DNA of 64,000 nt, from contig JAWZSP010000004.1 in the NCBI GenBank assembly GCA_034401135.1, positions 1,116,001 through 1,180,000 on the forward strand, given 5' to 3'. Below are positions 10,705-22,097 of this stretch, piece after piece. Source of the stretch: Volutella citrinella (lineage: Eukaryota > Ascomycota > Sordariomycetes > Hypocreales > Nectriaceae). Both the position numbers and the translations under genes were made by a program. Under the pieces are notes generated by a model. The model was not told the origin of the DNA. It saw nothing but the letters and a program-made list of their open reading frames with translations, and did no database searches. Numbering within the stretch: the first letter of the stretch is position 1; every line of letters starts with the position of its first letter.

Positions 10705-13600
10705 AGCGCGCTGGAGGGTTGATGCGTTAGCGCTGCATTCTGCTAATAATCATTCCTTATGGCCTGTTGGCTCGACGGGTTCTGCTGCGATTCGCCTCAG
10801 CCGTCGAGGTGGAGCGACCTTCGGGGAGGAGGGGCATGGCGTACAGGCTGCTCGGTGCTTGGCTCGGCGTCCCGGCGGGCGGTCAGGGCGGGCTGGCGGG
10901 GCATCTGCGTCGGGGCGGTGGCGGGAGGCATGGTGAGGCGATATTTGTAAGAACGCGCGCGGGAAACTTGGAGTTTGGAAATGTTGGAGGGGAGAGAAGG
11001 AGAGGCAAACTAGAACGCGCGAGAAAGAATGGAAGGGTGGGCAACTTATGAACAAAGACGCTCGTGCAAGCTCGGGGCCAGAACCCCCCGGGGCTGCCGC
11101 CTTCGGATGCAACCTAACCATGGAATGGGGCGCCCCAGGGCTCTGTGCTGTGGGCGCCCGAGTCGAAGCATGGCCGCCGCCCCGTGCCGTCTGCCGAGCT
11201 GGCGGATTGGGCCGCTGACGGTGCCGATGGGGCCGCGTGCCAGCCTCGACAGGCGCCGCCCGGAGTGGGCGATGGACGCCTGACAACCATGACGTGCCAC
11301 TGGCGCCGTTCTGTCGCGCGCGTTGGTGGTAACCTCACATGGCGGTAACGGGAATGGGCGTGGTCAGCAGGCGAACCACTCTGGCATGGATTCATTTGTA
11401 AGGGTGGGTGTTCGTCCCTTCTGGGTGCAGCCCGTCGGGTCGCATGTTTCGGGACACACACGTCGGCTGTAATTCGCCGGAGTTGCTGCACCTCATTCAG
11501 CCGCCAGAGCCTCGCGCGGAAAGTGGTTTTGGCTTTGTTGCACATGGTTTTAATTCGCCGTGGACGCAAGGAATGTATCGAGATGCTTGGTGCCACATTT
11601 GACGCCTGGTGCCACTAACGTAACGTAACAAGGCGCCAGTCAATGGTATGGACCAGACGCTCGGAACAGTAATGCACAACGAGCGTTGTTCCTGTTGACC
11701 ACCCAGGGGCACAATTCAAAAGGGTTACGGCATCAGAATTACCAAGCGAAACTCTCAATGAACAAACTGTTTGCTGGGGCTCGGTATAGGGAAGGCTGGG
11801 AACGGGTAAGAGACTCTTCGCAAGCCAATAGCAAATGCGGGAGGCATTCACATATTGGGCACTTTCGTCGCATTTATTTGTCTTGCAAAGCCTGTATTTT
11901 ACACTGAGAGGTTGACGTGGAAAGGGCCCATGTGTCAAACAACGTCTGCAGCCTGATCTGTCGTTACCACTGGCACGGCTAGACTCATCATTGCTGCTTG
12001 ATTACATTTACAGGCATGCATATGTATCGACCGAAGATTGTTCCTACATATATACAGAAAACATGCTAGGGAACCCAAGGCTCTCTATGAAATCACCTGC
12101 ATGGAGTTTTCAGAGCTCATTGTATTCAATCTGGCTCTTGAACCGGTTTCCCGAGGCCCGTGGGATGACCACCCGTTTCTTGCGCAAGCTCGTCGTCCAT
12201 CTGATGTCTCTAAGCTCAACTCGGTGATATTAGTATAGAGAATTTCATCTTTGACACTTTCCGGCGGGCTATGTTTGGCCTTATAAATATAGAACATTTT
12301 GCATGTTTTGAGGCCTCCTGATTGCAGCTAGAAATGCATTGTGTTATCAAGAGACTCATGTTGCTTTCCAAAGTACGTCTCGGCTGGCCGAACCACAAAT
12401 ATTCATCAACCATCATTTTAGCATTTATTTATCTGGGCGCATCGGAGCCAGGCATGAAGGCCTTGATCGTTACGATACAACCTTTCTCTTCTTCAATTTT
12501 GTTACCGATCTCACTCCAGTCGTTTGGGCCGTTCTGTTCCAGAAGAAGACACTACCGCGTATGTATTGCCTCGGAGAGTGTCCTGGAATAAAGACTTTTA
12601 TATTTTCCACTGCTCATTTCCCTTTAAGGACACTGTATTTGAACCTTTTTCTTCTTATTTTTACCTTATGCCTTTGGCTGTGCAAGAGTGCCACAGTTAT
12701 TTATATCTACTGTTGCCCAAAAAGTCACGTTTCGGAATCGGATAGTTCTTCAGTGGCGCATCGTGGCGTGTTGTTTCAAGGGAGTCTTTGTGACAGGGAG
12801 GAAGGGGATCTGTTGCAGAGAATTTTTGTGGCAGTGCTACCACCGTCTTCGAATGCCACGATATGACCTTGTTGCACATGTTATTTGTAGGTGGGCTACG
12901 CGGGGGGAAGGATGGAATTGAGTTGGGGCTTAGTTGCCGGGCTGCATGCGTTTAGGTTGTTTCATCGCCCGAAACGTGAAGCAAACCCATCCGCGCTGTT
13001 GTACATGCCCGAGAAGTATGGCAAATGAACTACTGTGCCCACGTTTTTTTTTTACTGATGGGATAAAGCAAGTCGAAAAAAGCATTCAGATCCAGACCAG
13101 TCCCCTTTATGGCCTCCAAGGCTTGGGCTTCCTCAACGCCCGCTATGACGTCGCGGTTCTTCAGATTGTCCGGGGGCGTTTAACCGAGAATACCCCGCCA
13201 CCGCCTCTCGCGTGGAACCGCTGCAAGGGCCGCTGGAGGGAGGCTGAGCTGGGCGAAGCATCGAAACAAGTATCTGGCCCAACGCCCGAGACAAAATCAC
13301 AAAGTTGCACCTGCGACGGGCTAGCGACACTTGCTATCCCGCGACGATGCGCCCGTTCTGACCTCGCTCCCATCCGACTGTGCTCAGGTCAATGCCTCGA
13401 ATCGCGACTCTACCACTCCTCAACGTCCGAACCCTTCAAACCCCTTGAAGCGTCCCCCCCCCAGATCGACCCCCCTTCGTAACCTGGTCCCCGGTGCCTG
13501 GCGGGCTCGCCTACCTTAGTCGGCCACATCATCCTCATCCGCGCACCAAACCGAGCAAGCTTCGTCGTCTTCATACTCATCGGCGATTGAATCACTCAAG
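10705..13600. other. intergenic between cysteine-rich micro-gene and kinase gene
   Basis: The region should contain the promoter of the minus-strand micro-gene and the 5' region of the kinase gene at 13601. 10.7-11.6 kb is GC-rich, 11.6-12.9 kb is clearly more AT-rich, and a T run lies near 13045. A 175-codon frame at 12339-12866 starts at TTG, has no recognisable motif and is not called. Confidence 0.5.
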
Positions 13601-16600
13601 ATGGCTTCACACGGGGCACATCGACAACATCAGTACGGCATCCCCGCCGTTGCACCGGGCTCCAATGCGCCCGCTGGCACTTTTGCTCCCGGCACCAAGA
13701 TCCAGGTCGGCAGCCACCGAGTCGTCATCACCCAGTACCTTTCCGAGGGAGGATTCGCCCATGTCTATCTCGTCAAGTTGCCGAAGCCTGTCGACGGCAC
13801 CGACCAAGCTGTGCTGAAGCGAGTTGCCGTCCCCGACAAGGAGGCCTTGCGGGGCATGCGCACCGAAGTCGAGACCATGAAGCGCCTCAAGGGCCACCGT
13901 CCGATCGTCATATATATCGATTCGCATGCCTCTGAGCTACGGGGCGGTGGGTACGAGGTCTTTCTGCTCATGGAGTACTGCAATGGCGGCGGCCTCATTG
14001 ACTTCATGAATACCCGGTTGCAGCACCGCTTGACCGAGCCCGAGATCCTCAGCATCTTCACTGACATTGCTGAGGGTGTTGCCTGCATGCACTATCTGAA
14101 GCCTGCCCTGTTGCACCGCGACCTCAAAGTCGAAAATGTCCTCATCACTGCCAAGGGGTCGGCCAAGCGCTTCAAGCTGTGTGATTTTGGCTCCGCAGCC
14201 CCCCCGCGCGCCGCCCCGACCTCGGTGGCTGAGTGCCGTCTTATGGATGAAGATGTCCAGAAGCACACAACCCTTCAATACCGAAGTCCAGAAATGATCG
14301 ATGTATACCGCAAACAACCCATCAACGAAAAGTCAGATATTTGGGCTTTGGGAGTTTTGTTGTACAAGCTCTGCTACTACACCACCCCCTTCGAGGACCA
14401 GGGCCAGCTGGCCATATTGAATGCCAGCTTCAAATTCCCTAGCCACCCGGTGTTTTCTGATCGCCTTAAGAAGCTTATCGGTATTTGATCCCATTCGCTC
14501 CCCTTGATTTTATAAGCTGACACCTCTAGCTTCCATGTTGAGAGAGAATCTTCAATCGCGCCCCAACATCTATCAAGTCCTGAAGGAAGCGTGTGCGATG
14601 CAGGGCCGAGATGTCCCGATTCATGACGTGAGCATCCACGACGCATTTTTACGCCTCAAACTAACATGATGAATAGATCTATTCTGGAAGAACGCATTCC
14701 GAGCCAGGCCGAACCGAAACCTCATCGACCCTAGCCTCCAACGCCAAACCTGCCCCTGTGGTGGGAGCTACGTTTTCGCGAACAGCGCCCCAGCAGCAGG
14801 CCATTCCTGATGTCGTTCCTATGCGGCGAGGTAGGCCGGTGGCTGCTTCCGCTTCCGCCCCCCAGAAAACCACACACAGCCATGACCCTTCTCCTTTGCG
14901 GCGTACTGATGGCGACCCATTCGCTGCCCTCGACACAAAGTCTTCCCCGCAAGCTAACGCGGATGAATTCTCCTCGAGGTTTCCTTCGCTGGACCAATTC
15001 TCGTTGCTGCATGATCAAGGCGCTAGTTTCGACTTTGATTCATCCTCTGCCAAGCCGCCACCTTCTCAAGCTCCAGCATCAGAGCTCAACCAAAGAGTTA
15101 CCGAGAGACTGGCTGATGAAGCATTCGCTGTTCCTCAGCCTAAGCCATACGAATCCAGGACCACCTCGAGGCCGCACTCCGTCACTCCTGTGGGCCACCG
15201 GCCTGCAGTGGCTTCCCCGCCTGTCGAGCCTCAGCTCAACAAGGTGCCTTCCAGGTCGGATGTCAGCAAGGCTCAATCCATCATAAGCAGCAACCCCGAA
15301 CTTCGAGCGATATCCTCCCAGACCAACTCCAAGTATGTTTCTACGGGGACGATGACATCCCCCCCTCCATCAGAAAAGTTCAACTCGCCAGCGGCCGTGG
15401 AAAACTCTCGCCCAGGCAGCCTGCAGAGGCAACCTGAATCCCCTGTTCCCCAATGGAATGCCGAAGACTCCCGCCCTTCCTTGACAACGAGAGTATCATC
15501 ATACCAGGCTCACCCTTCTCACGTACGCCAGCCATCGTCGTCGAGGCCATCGCTGGAGGGAGGGCGCCCGCGTATCGACATGTTGGAACCCACTCCCCGA
15601 AACAACCCCTCGATTCATCGGCAGCGTCCCTCTAGCACCAACCTTGAATCCACCACGTCCCTTGACTTTTTGCGAGACCGCGAAGCGGCAGCCCGACCTC
15701 CCAGCCGCCCTACGCAGCCATCGCCACACCTGGCCGCGCAGGATCCGTCTCCTAGGCTAGAGCCTGTAGGGGATGATGAGGGCCGTAAATCAAGCGATAT
15801 GGAATTCCTACGGAGCATGGAGGATTCTGACCGTGGAAAATCTATCAAGCGATCTAGCCTCACCTCGCTGTCAAGTGGCAAGAATATTCTTGCTGGAAAG
15901 TTTGGAGACGCCTTCAAGCGATTCGAGAGCAGCCCTTCCCCTGCCCAGACTGCGGCCAGGACGCCGTCGCCGCAGAAAGATGTGGGCCGACGTGACCTTA
16001 CCCCCATCGCGGGCTCCGAAGCTACTGATGGACGCAGCGATGACGGCAAGTTCCACGATGACGAAGACCGCATGACTCCAGAGATGCGTCGGGAGATGGA
16101 ACGCTTACAACTCGAAGAGGAGGAACGACGGGTCGCAACAGCCCAAGCTGAGTACAGGAAGCGGGTTGCCACTGGGAGTGGTGGACCACCTGTTCCTCCA
16201 AAGAGTATTGGGGGTGTCTCGCGGGCTGTGAGCATTCAGAATCGTGTCCAGAGCCTCCTGAAGGAGGAGCATCGTCCTCAGAGTGTCCAGCGAACGGCCC
16301 AAGGATATGGAAAGTACACTGATAGCTCCGACGCACCGGTAAACGAGAGACCGCCTGTGATTCCGCCTAAGAAACCCAGCACGACAAAATCATGGGGTTC
16401 GACAGCTTCAGGGAACGGAGTAACGGTCGCATCTTCTGGGCCACCGCCCATTCCCGCGAAAACAATTTCAAGGCCCCCGGCACCCCCCAAGCCTAACCAT
16501 CTTAACAACTTAGCGACTGGAGGACGTCCGGCCTCGCCTATCAAACCCAGCCGAGCCTTGCGCTCGGAACACCTCGTCGGTGTTGATCTACCAGGACAGC

Positions 16601-16731
16601 CTGTTATAAACATGTCGGCAAAAGAAAAGGATGATTACATTCAGGATTTCACCAAGCGATTTCCCAGCCTTGGTACAATTGAGATGGTGGAAAGAGATAT
16701 AGAGAGCCCCAACCGTGGGTCCGGACGATGA
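13601..16731 (+). CDS. Ark1/Prk1 (NAK) family serine/threonine kinase
   Basis: Predicted cytosolic kinase of 1010 residues regulating endocytosis and cortical actin. Exons are 13601-14480, 14530-14627 and 14677-16731, with two 49-nt introns. The N-terminal kinase domain shows the glycine loop LSEGGFAHV at 47-55, catalytic Lys73, HRDLK at 172-176, DFG at 195-197 and RSPEMIDVY at 228-236; this last segment, with TTLQYRSPEM, is typical of the Ark/Prk/AAK1 group. A disordered tail of about 680 residues is rich in Ser and Pro and carries PPxPPK-type motifs suited to SH3 binding. The tail also contains predicted helical charged stretches (EMRREMERLQLEEEERR). The protein ends with a conserved-looking KRFPSLGTIEMVE box. 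Family role (phosphorylating Pan1/Sla1-type adaptors) is known from yeast and is inferred here. Which of the Ark1, Prk1 or Akl1 paralogues it matches was not resolved. Confidence 0.93.
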
Positions 16732-17042
16732 GCCCCAGCATAGGCGCGGCAATGATGATAAATGCCTATTTTCCCATGACACACGCCCAGTTGAATATAT
16801 CAGCGTGTATCACGTATTAGATCGTATTTTCCATGTTTGCTCTGTCAACGCATTCTGTTTCTCCTGTCTCTTCCATTCCCAGTCGCATGCAGTACTCGAG
16901 GTTATGCATCTAAACTGGGAGGTGGGCCTTATCTTATCGCTCTGCCTCTCCCAATTTTTTTTTTGGCGATGCCATCAGCAAACCAACCACAGCCAACCCA
17001 GGTAACCTGGTAAGCAGATTTCGAAAAAACCAAAGCACCACG
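16732..17042. other. short intergenic spacer, kinase to mak11
   Basis: A 311-bp same-strand spacer that must hold the kinase 3' end and the mak11 promoter. A T9 run lies near 16958. No ORF is supported. Confidence 0.55.
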
Positions 17043-18524
17043 ATGGCGAAAAGAAAGAGACAGGCCGTGGCCATCGCCGAGCCTGCCCCGGAGCGACCCT
17101 CCAGCAAGAAAGCCAAGGCGGAGGAGAAGAAGAACGCCAAGGAGCCTACGACCGAAAAAGCTCCCGAAACCATCCAGCTGGTGGTGGGGTCCTACGATCG
17201 AATCCTACACGGCCTGACAGCAACAATTGACGGAAATGACAAGACCGACTTTGCCGATACGTTCCTTTTCAATGCTCACACTTCGGCGATCCGCAGTGTG
17301 GCCGTGTCGCCTGTGTCGGCGCCCATTCCCGGACAGACGCAGAAGGTGTTCCTAGCCTCTGGAAGCACCGACGAACGTATCAATGTTTACAACTTGTCGG
17401 CCCACCCGCCCAGCAAGAAGAACCAGGACATGCTGTCCAAGGTGGCCCCCCGACCGATTTTGGAGAACCCAAAGAACCGAGAGGTCGGGTCCCTGCTGCA
17501 TCACTCCTCAACAGTGACCGCGCTGAGCTTCCCCACCCGATCGAAGCTGCTGTCGTCGAGCGAGGACTCCAACATTGCGGTCACGCGAACTCGGGACTGG
17601 TCCCACCTTAGCAATATCAAGGCGCCTATTCCCAAAGCCCAGGGCCGACCGAGCGGTGACACGGCGGCGTTTGGTGCCACCCCTTCTGGCGTCAACGACT
17701 TTGCCGTGCACCCGTCAATGAAGCTGATGATCAGCGTCAGCAAGGGAGAAAAGTCGATGCGACTTTGGAACCTTGTAACTGGCAAGAAGGCCGGCGTTCT
17801 CAACTTTAGCAGGAAAATGTTGGAGGAAGTTGGAGAGGGACGACACTCGACCGGCGAGGGCCGCCGAGTCGAATGGGGAAGCGTGGATGGCGCAGACGAG
17901 TTTGCCGTTTCGTTTGATCGAGAAATCGTCGTTTTTGGCATGGACAGTGTGCCCAAGTGCCGAGTCCTTGGGCCGAGGATCAAGACAAAGGTACACCGGT
18001 TTTTCTACGTCACGGTGGATGAGGAGGCTGGTGTTACGCTCGTGGCCGTCGCGACCGAAGACGGTCGCATCCTCCTATTTTCAACCAGGGAAGCAGACAT
18101 TACCCAGGAGTCTTCTGAGTCAGAGTCGCTACCGGAAGCCCGCCTTGTCGCTCAAATCGGCGGCAAGGATGCGGGCGTCGCAGGGCGCATCAAGGACTTT
18201 GTGGTGGTGAAGAGCGAGACACAGCCTGACACTATCTACGTGGCCGGCGGCAGCAGCGATGGCAAGGTCCGGCTTTGGCGAGTGTCTACCAAGGTCCTGG
18301 TGCAGCGCACGCTACGATCCAACAAGGGCAAGGACAAGGGCAGTAAGAAGGGCAAGGCAGAGGAGGCCGACAAGTTGGATACGCTCCTGGGAACTTATGA
18401 GACGCAGAATAGGATCACATGCATGGCGGCGTTCTTGATGATACCCCGACCGGAGGGCGTGGAGGAGAGCGAGGATGAGATTGATGAGGATGAGGACGAC
18501 GACAACAGTGACGATGAGGAATAG
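17043..18524 (+). CDS. mak11: Mak11-like WD40 ribosome-biogenesis factor (PAK1IP1 family)
   Basis: Single-exon gene of 493 residues. The Mak11/PAK1IP1 family acts in nucleolar 60S subunit assembly, with yeast Mak11 linked to Rlp24 loading on pre-60S particles. The N-terminus is highly basic (KRKRQ at 3-7, then Lys-rich to about residue 40), as expected for a nuclear/nucleolar signal. WD40-type blades follow: FNAHTSAIRSVAVSP; LASGSTDERINVYNL; HHSSTVTALSFP with LLSSSEDSNIAV; VNDFAVHPSMKLMISVS with KSMRLWNLVTGKK; and a late blade with VAGGSSDGKVRLWRV. The C-terminus is a strongly acidic tail (EDEIDEDEDDDNSDDEE). Length and blade order match fungal Mak11. No intron is needed and ATG 17043 is the natural start. 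Confidence 0.92.
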   Translation: MAKRKRQAVAIAEPAPERPSSKKAKAEEKKNAKEPTTEKAPETIQLVVGSYDRILHGLTATIDGNDKTDFADTFLFNAHTSAIRSVAVSPVSAPIPGQTQKVFLASGSTDERINVYNLSAHPPSKKNQDMLSKVAPRPILENPKNREVGSLLHHSSTVTALSFPTRSKLLSSSEDSNIAVTRTRDWSHLSNIKAPIPKAQGRPSGDTAAFGATPSGVNDFAVHPSMKLMISVSKGEKSMRLWNLVTGKKAGVLNFSRKMLEEVGEGRHSTGEGRRVEWGSVDGADEFAVSFDREIVVFGMDSVPKCRVLGPRIKTKVHRFFYVTVDEEAGVTLVAVATEDGRILLFSTREADITQESSESESLPEARLVAQIGGKDAGVAGRIKDFVVVKSETQPDTIYVAGGSSDGKVRLWRVSTKVLVQRTLRSNKGKDKGSKKGKAEEADKLDTLLGTYETQNRITCMAAFLMIPRPEGVEESEDEIDEDEDDDNSDDEE

Positions 18525-20867
18525 TGGAACTCGCGGCGGGGGTTTGGAAAATAGAAAGTAATTCGTATTGCATCTTGATGGCGTTGATTCGCACACACAA
18601 TGAACAACGTTGGCTCAATTAGGTGGCTGGTCGGCGATGATTCCGAGCGAACTCCGATCCATACCGAATCAAGCGGCAGATGCAGGCGATTAACCCACCA
18701 TTGCCTGCAGTGTGGATGGATGCATATGCTTACTGAGGAACAAGTTTAGCAGGCCCGATCACATGTCAGCGGCACCGTTTCAAATACCAACAATGCCCAA
18801 TCGGTGATGCACGATCTGGGTCTGTTGTATGCATTCCAGTGTCGTTCCAGCAGATCATAAGAGTTGCTTTGGTGGATGCTGAACGAGTGCGCGCAGGGGG
18901 GGAAACGAGAGAACGAGAGGATGAGAGGCGCGAGAGGGCCGAATTAGACTCCAGCCCAGCGGGTAGTTTCAATGGCGCCTCAACACACCCCCGCCGGTGC
19001 AGCGCAACTTCGTCGCTGTGAGACATGATCAGCGCCCACCGGCGAGATCCAACCCCTCCCGGGACCCCTTGCCTCCGCATCTAAACTTCGCGGTCCGTCG
19101 GGTCGCGCCCCAGGGCCCAGGCTTGACCGGGAGAACAAATGACTGCACCGTCGCCACCATCTCTCGCGCATGTAGCGGCCGCGTGAGGCTGGCTGCATGA
19201 GGGACCGAGCTAGAGGCACAGGGATTACAGCTCCCAGAGTCACTGTGACGACCCGCTTGCTGCATCATGAGGTCGATATCGCCTGCATCGGCGGCGGTTC
19301 ATCGACTAATATCCCAGTCGTCTTTGCGAGAGGACCCACAGAACCGCCATTTCCCCCTCTTTACCCTCGTTTACACGTATTCTAGTCACCTAGCTATACG
19401 ATGTACGGGCGGAGTTGGAAGCTGTTGCAGGTTGCAACCTGGGAACCCCCTGGCCGCCCGGCGCTCATCGGCGGCACGTAGCTCTGTGGGGTAAAGATGG
19501 GGCACGGCCCAGGGCAGCTTGGAGGTGGCAAGCGGGTGCTAATTGCCTTGCCGCTCAGTGGCTCCAGACTCAGAGTCCAGAGCCTCCAGAGGGGCTAAGC
19601 ACACCTCAGTTCGGAGGTACAGCTGGCCGGCGGGGGACTAGCGCTACTAGATCCCCACAGTTCAACTTTCAGGGTTCGGGGCTGTCCATAGCCTCTGGGC
19701 TGCGAATGGGGAACGTCTTGTGACGAGCATGTGAATTTCGAGGGCAGCTCGTAAGACTACCTCACACAGGCATGCTGTCCGACCCTTTGGGGAATAGGCT
19801 CCAGGCGGGGGGACAGGCCGACAGGGTGCTCCCATCGGGAAGTTCAGAACGCAACAGGGAGCACCACCAAGGCCGTGCCGCCTCGCTTCACACTTGCCGC
19901 CATCGGCAGTTTCGACTCATATTGGTCAGTCATTCTTGCCCAGCCTAAGCCTTCCACCTTGCCTTCCTCTCCCCACCGCCCATCCCCAGCTCCAGCTCCA
20001 TCTTCATCTCCATCTCCTGCACGAAGGTTAGTTGAGGCCCAGTCCAGCGCGACCCAGTGTGGGGTTCCGATGGTTTTAGCTTCGCCCAATCTTCTTGGCC
20101 AAGTACATGTAGCAGTCAACCGCCGCTTCTCCCTTTTCTTCACTCATCTCTCGTCATTAGACGTCTTGCCACCCCCTTCACTTGCTTCTCCAGCTCCCGC
20201 GCTGGCAACAATCGTCTCGACGCCCAACCTTACCCTCGCAGCGCACTGAGCCCCTTCGCGCTCCTTGACTCGCGCCCACCACCCTGACGAGTCGCATCCC
20301 ATCATAGCCTGGACCCTGCGAGTCTAGTTCCCCACAAGGGACGTCGGCACCCAGCACAGGCCGCTACCGCCATTAGCGAGCTGCTCCGGCTTGCTCAACA
20401 GTTTCTGTGCAGAGGAATCTGTAGTCAGGAACATCCGAGGCCAGATTAGATATTCTAATCGGCGACCGGACTTTCACATTGTTTCGGATACCCCGGTTTG
20501 CTGTGGAGCAAGCCACAAACCCAGCGCAGTGACGCTTCCGGCAAATTGGTCGTCTAGCACGTCTCACCCAAGCTCCCTGCTGTGTGCCTCAACAACTTCT
20601 CTGCGACGACCTTGTCTTTGAATTCCGCGAACGAATATTCAAGTCCAGTTCGTGAGACCACTGAAACCCTGACTCTGTCAGCGGGCGACAGCACAGCGCA
20701 TTACAGCATATCACAGCGCCTACTCCTCCCAGCCAAAGCACGACTTCAATCATCATCCAACGATATCCGTTTCCTACGAGCTCACTGACGACGCGCCCAA
20801 GCTTCAGCTTTCAGACCTACAATCTCGAAACTCCACGTTGCGAGCCACAGCCACCTCACGGGGTAAC
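18525..20867. other. intergenic, mak11 to INSIG
   Basis: About 2.3 kb without a supportable gene. The last 700 bp before 20868 is pyrimidine-rich with short overlapping frames, as expected for a promoter and long 5' UTR of the INSIG gene. Sterol-response motifs could not be assigned by eye. Confidence 0.45.
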
Positions 20868-22097
20868 ATGGCTGACGATGGGCCCCCCCTTCTTCGGCCT
20901 ATTCCACGTCGGCCGTTTGGCATGGCCTTGACAACCCCAACGCCACCAGACGACGACTCTACACCCTCGAGCCCCGCGCCGCCACAAGAATTCGCAGCCC
21001 GCTTCCTACAACCAACCCCGGAACCCACTTCTCTCAGCCGAGCGCCGTCCTTCCTCAATCTCACCTCTTCAACGCTATTCGGCATTTACTCCCAGGCTAC
21101 CAATTCGCGGGATCGTGCGTTTGCTGACCGAGATGAACTCGACACTCCCTGGGGTACTGGAGCCCAGACGCCCATCAAACGACCAAGCGTTGACGATGCT
21201 ACCTATGAGCTGATGCGAGATCGCTCCCACCCCGTCCGCCGGCGGTCATCTTACCGACCTGAAGCCTCAGCGCCGCTGGCTCCCTCCACGTCCGTTGCCT
21301 CCCTTGTCGGCCGAGGGGTTGTCCTCTTCGCTCTTGGCGTTGGTTATGGTGCGCTGGTGTCTACCCGCTTCCACGGGGGAGGCAGCGACTTGTCCGCTCT
21401 GAGGCAGGGAATCACCCCTCCTTCATACAATTGGGCTCACCTCATCTTCTGGGGCGTCTCTGGCGTTGCGTTAGGCGGGCTGTTGCCTTGGGTTGACCGT
21501 GCTTGGGAGAATTATTTCGGCAGCAGTGATGAAGATGAGGTGGTTGTTGTTGACCAGGACGGCGCACCTATCAAGGAGGAGGAGCCAAGTACGGACTGGG
21601 CACTTGTTATGCGAGCCATTGGCGCATTCGTGGGCATCATCTTTGCAGTTGTAAGTCTAATGTTGCCTACCAACTGTTCTTGCTGGGGCCTCGAGCTGAC
21701 ACTGTCATAGCGCAAGGTGGCTTGGACTTCGACCATGCAGGTGTCCTTGACATTAGCCCTGGCTAACCCTCTCTTGTGGTGGATTATTGACCGTTCCAAG
21801 CCAGGTCTATTCCTCTCCGCTGGCGTTGGTCTTGCTGGATCGGCGGTCCTGCTGGGGATTAACCCGGATATGATGCCTGCGCCCTCAGGGACTCCATTCG
21901 GCAACCTCACCACCAACCGCACCGCCTCGCCTGACGAATTTACCCTGGGAGGCTTCGCAAAACAAGAAACTATCGAGTCAGGAGTGTGGATGGTCAGTGT
22001 GCTATTCTGTAGCTGTATTTGCTTTGGTAACATCGGACGCCGATTGGCGTTAGGCCGTTCAGCGGCATCCCGGGGCCGGTGGGCAGGAGTACGCTGA
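20868..22097 (+). CDS. INSIG domain protein (sterol-sensing ER membrane protein)
   Basis: A 389-residue polytopic membrane protein in two exons, 20868-21650 and 21711-22097 (60-nt intron, GTAAGT donor, CATAG acceptor). The frame continues upstream only to a TTG, so ATG 20868 is used. The disordered N-terminus holds an FLNLTSSTLFGIYSQ motif at about 62-76, which from memory is characteristic of fungal INSIG. Hydrophobic segments follow: GRGVVLFALGVGYGALV at about 148-164; WAHLIFWGVSGVALGGLLPWV; VMRAIGAFVGIIFAV; VSLTLALANPLLWWIID; an LFLSAGVGLAGSAVLLG segment; and SVLFCSCICFGNIGRRLAL. INSIG proteins bind sterol-sensing-domain partners (HMG-CoA reductase, SREBP escort) in the ER. In fungi, Ins1-type proteins regulate HMG-CoA reductase, and that role is inferred here. 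An acidic loop (SSDEDEVVVVDQD) precedes the central segments. Confidence 0.9.

Noticed and set aside
12339..12866. 175-codon plus-strand frame in AT-rich DNA
   Set aside because: Starts at TTG, lacks recognisable motifs, and its Phe/Leu/Cys-rich composition follows the local T-rich sequence.
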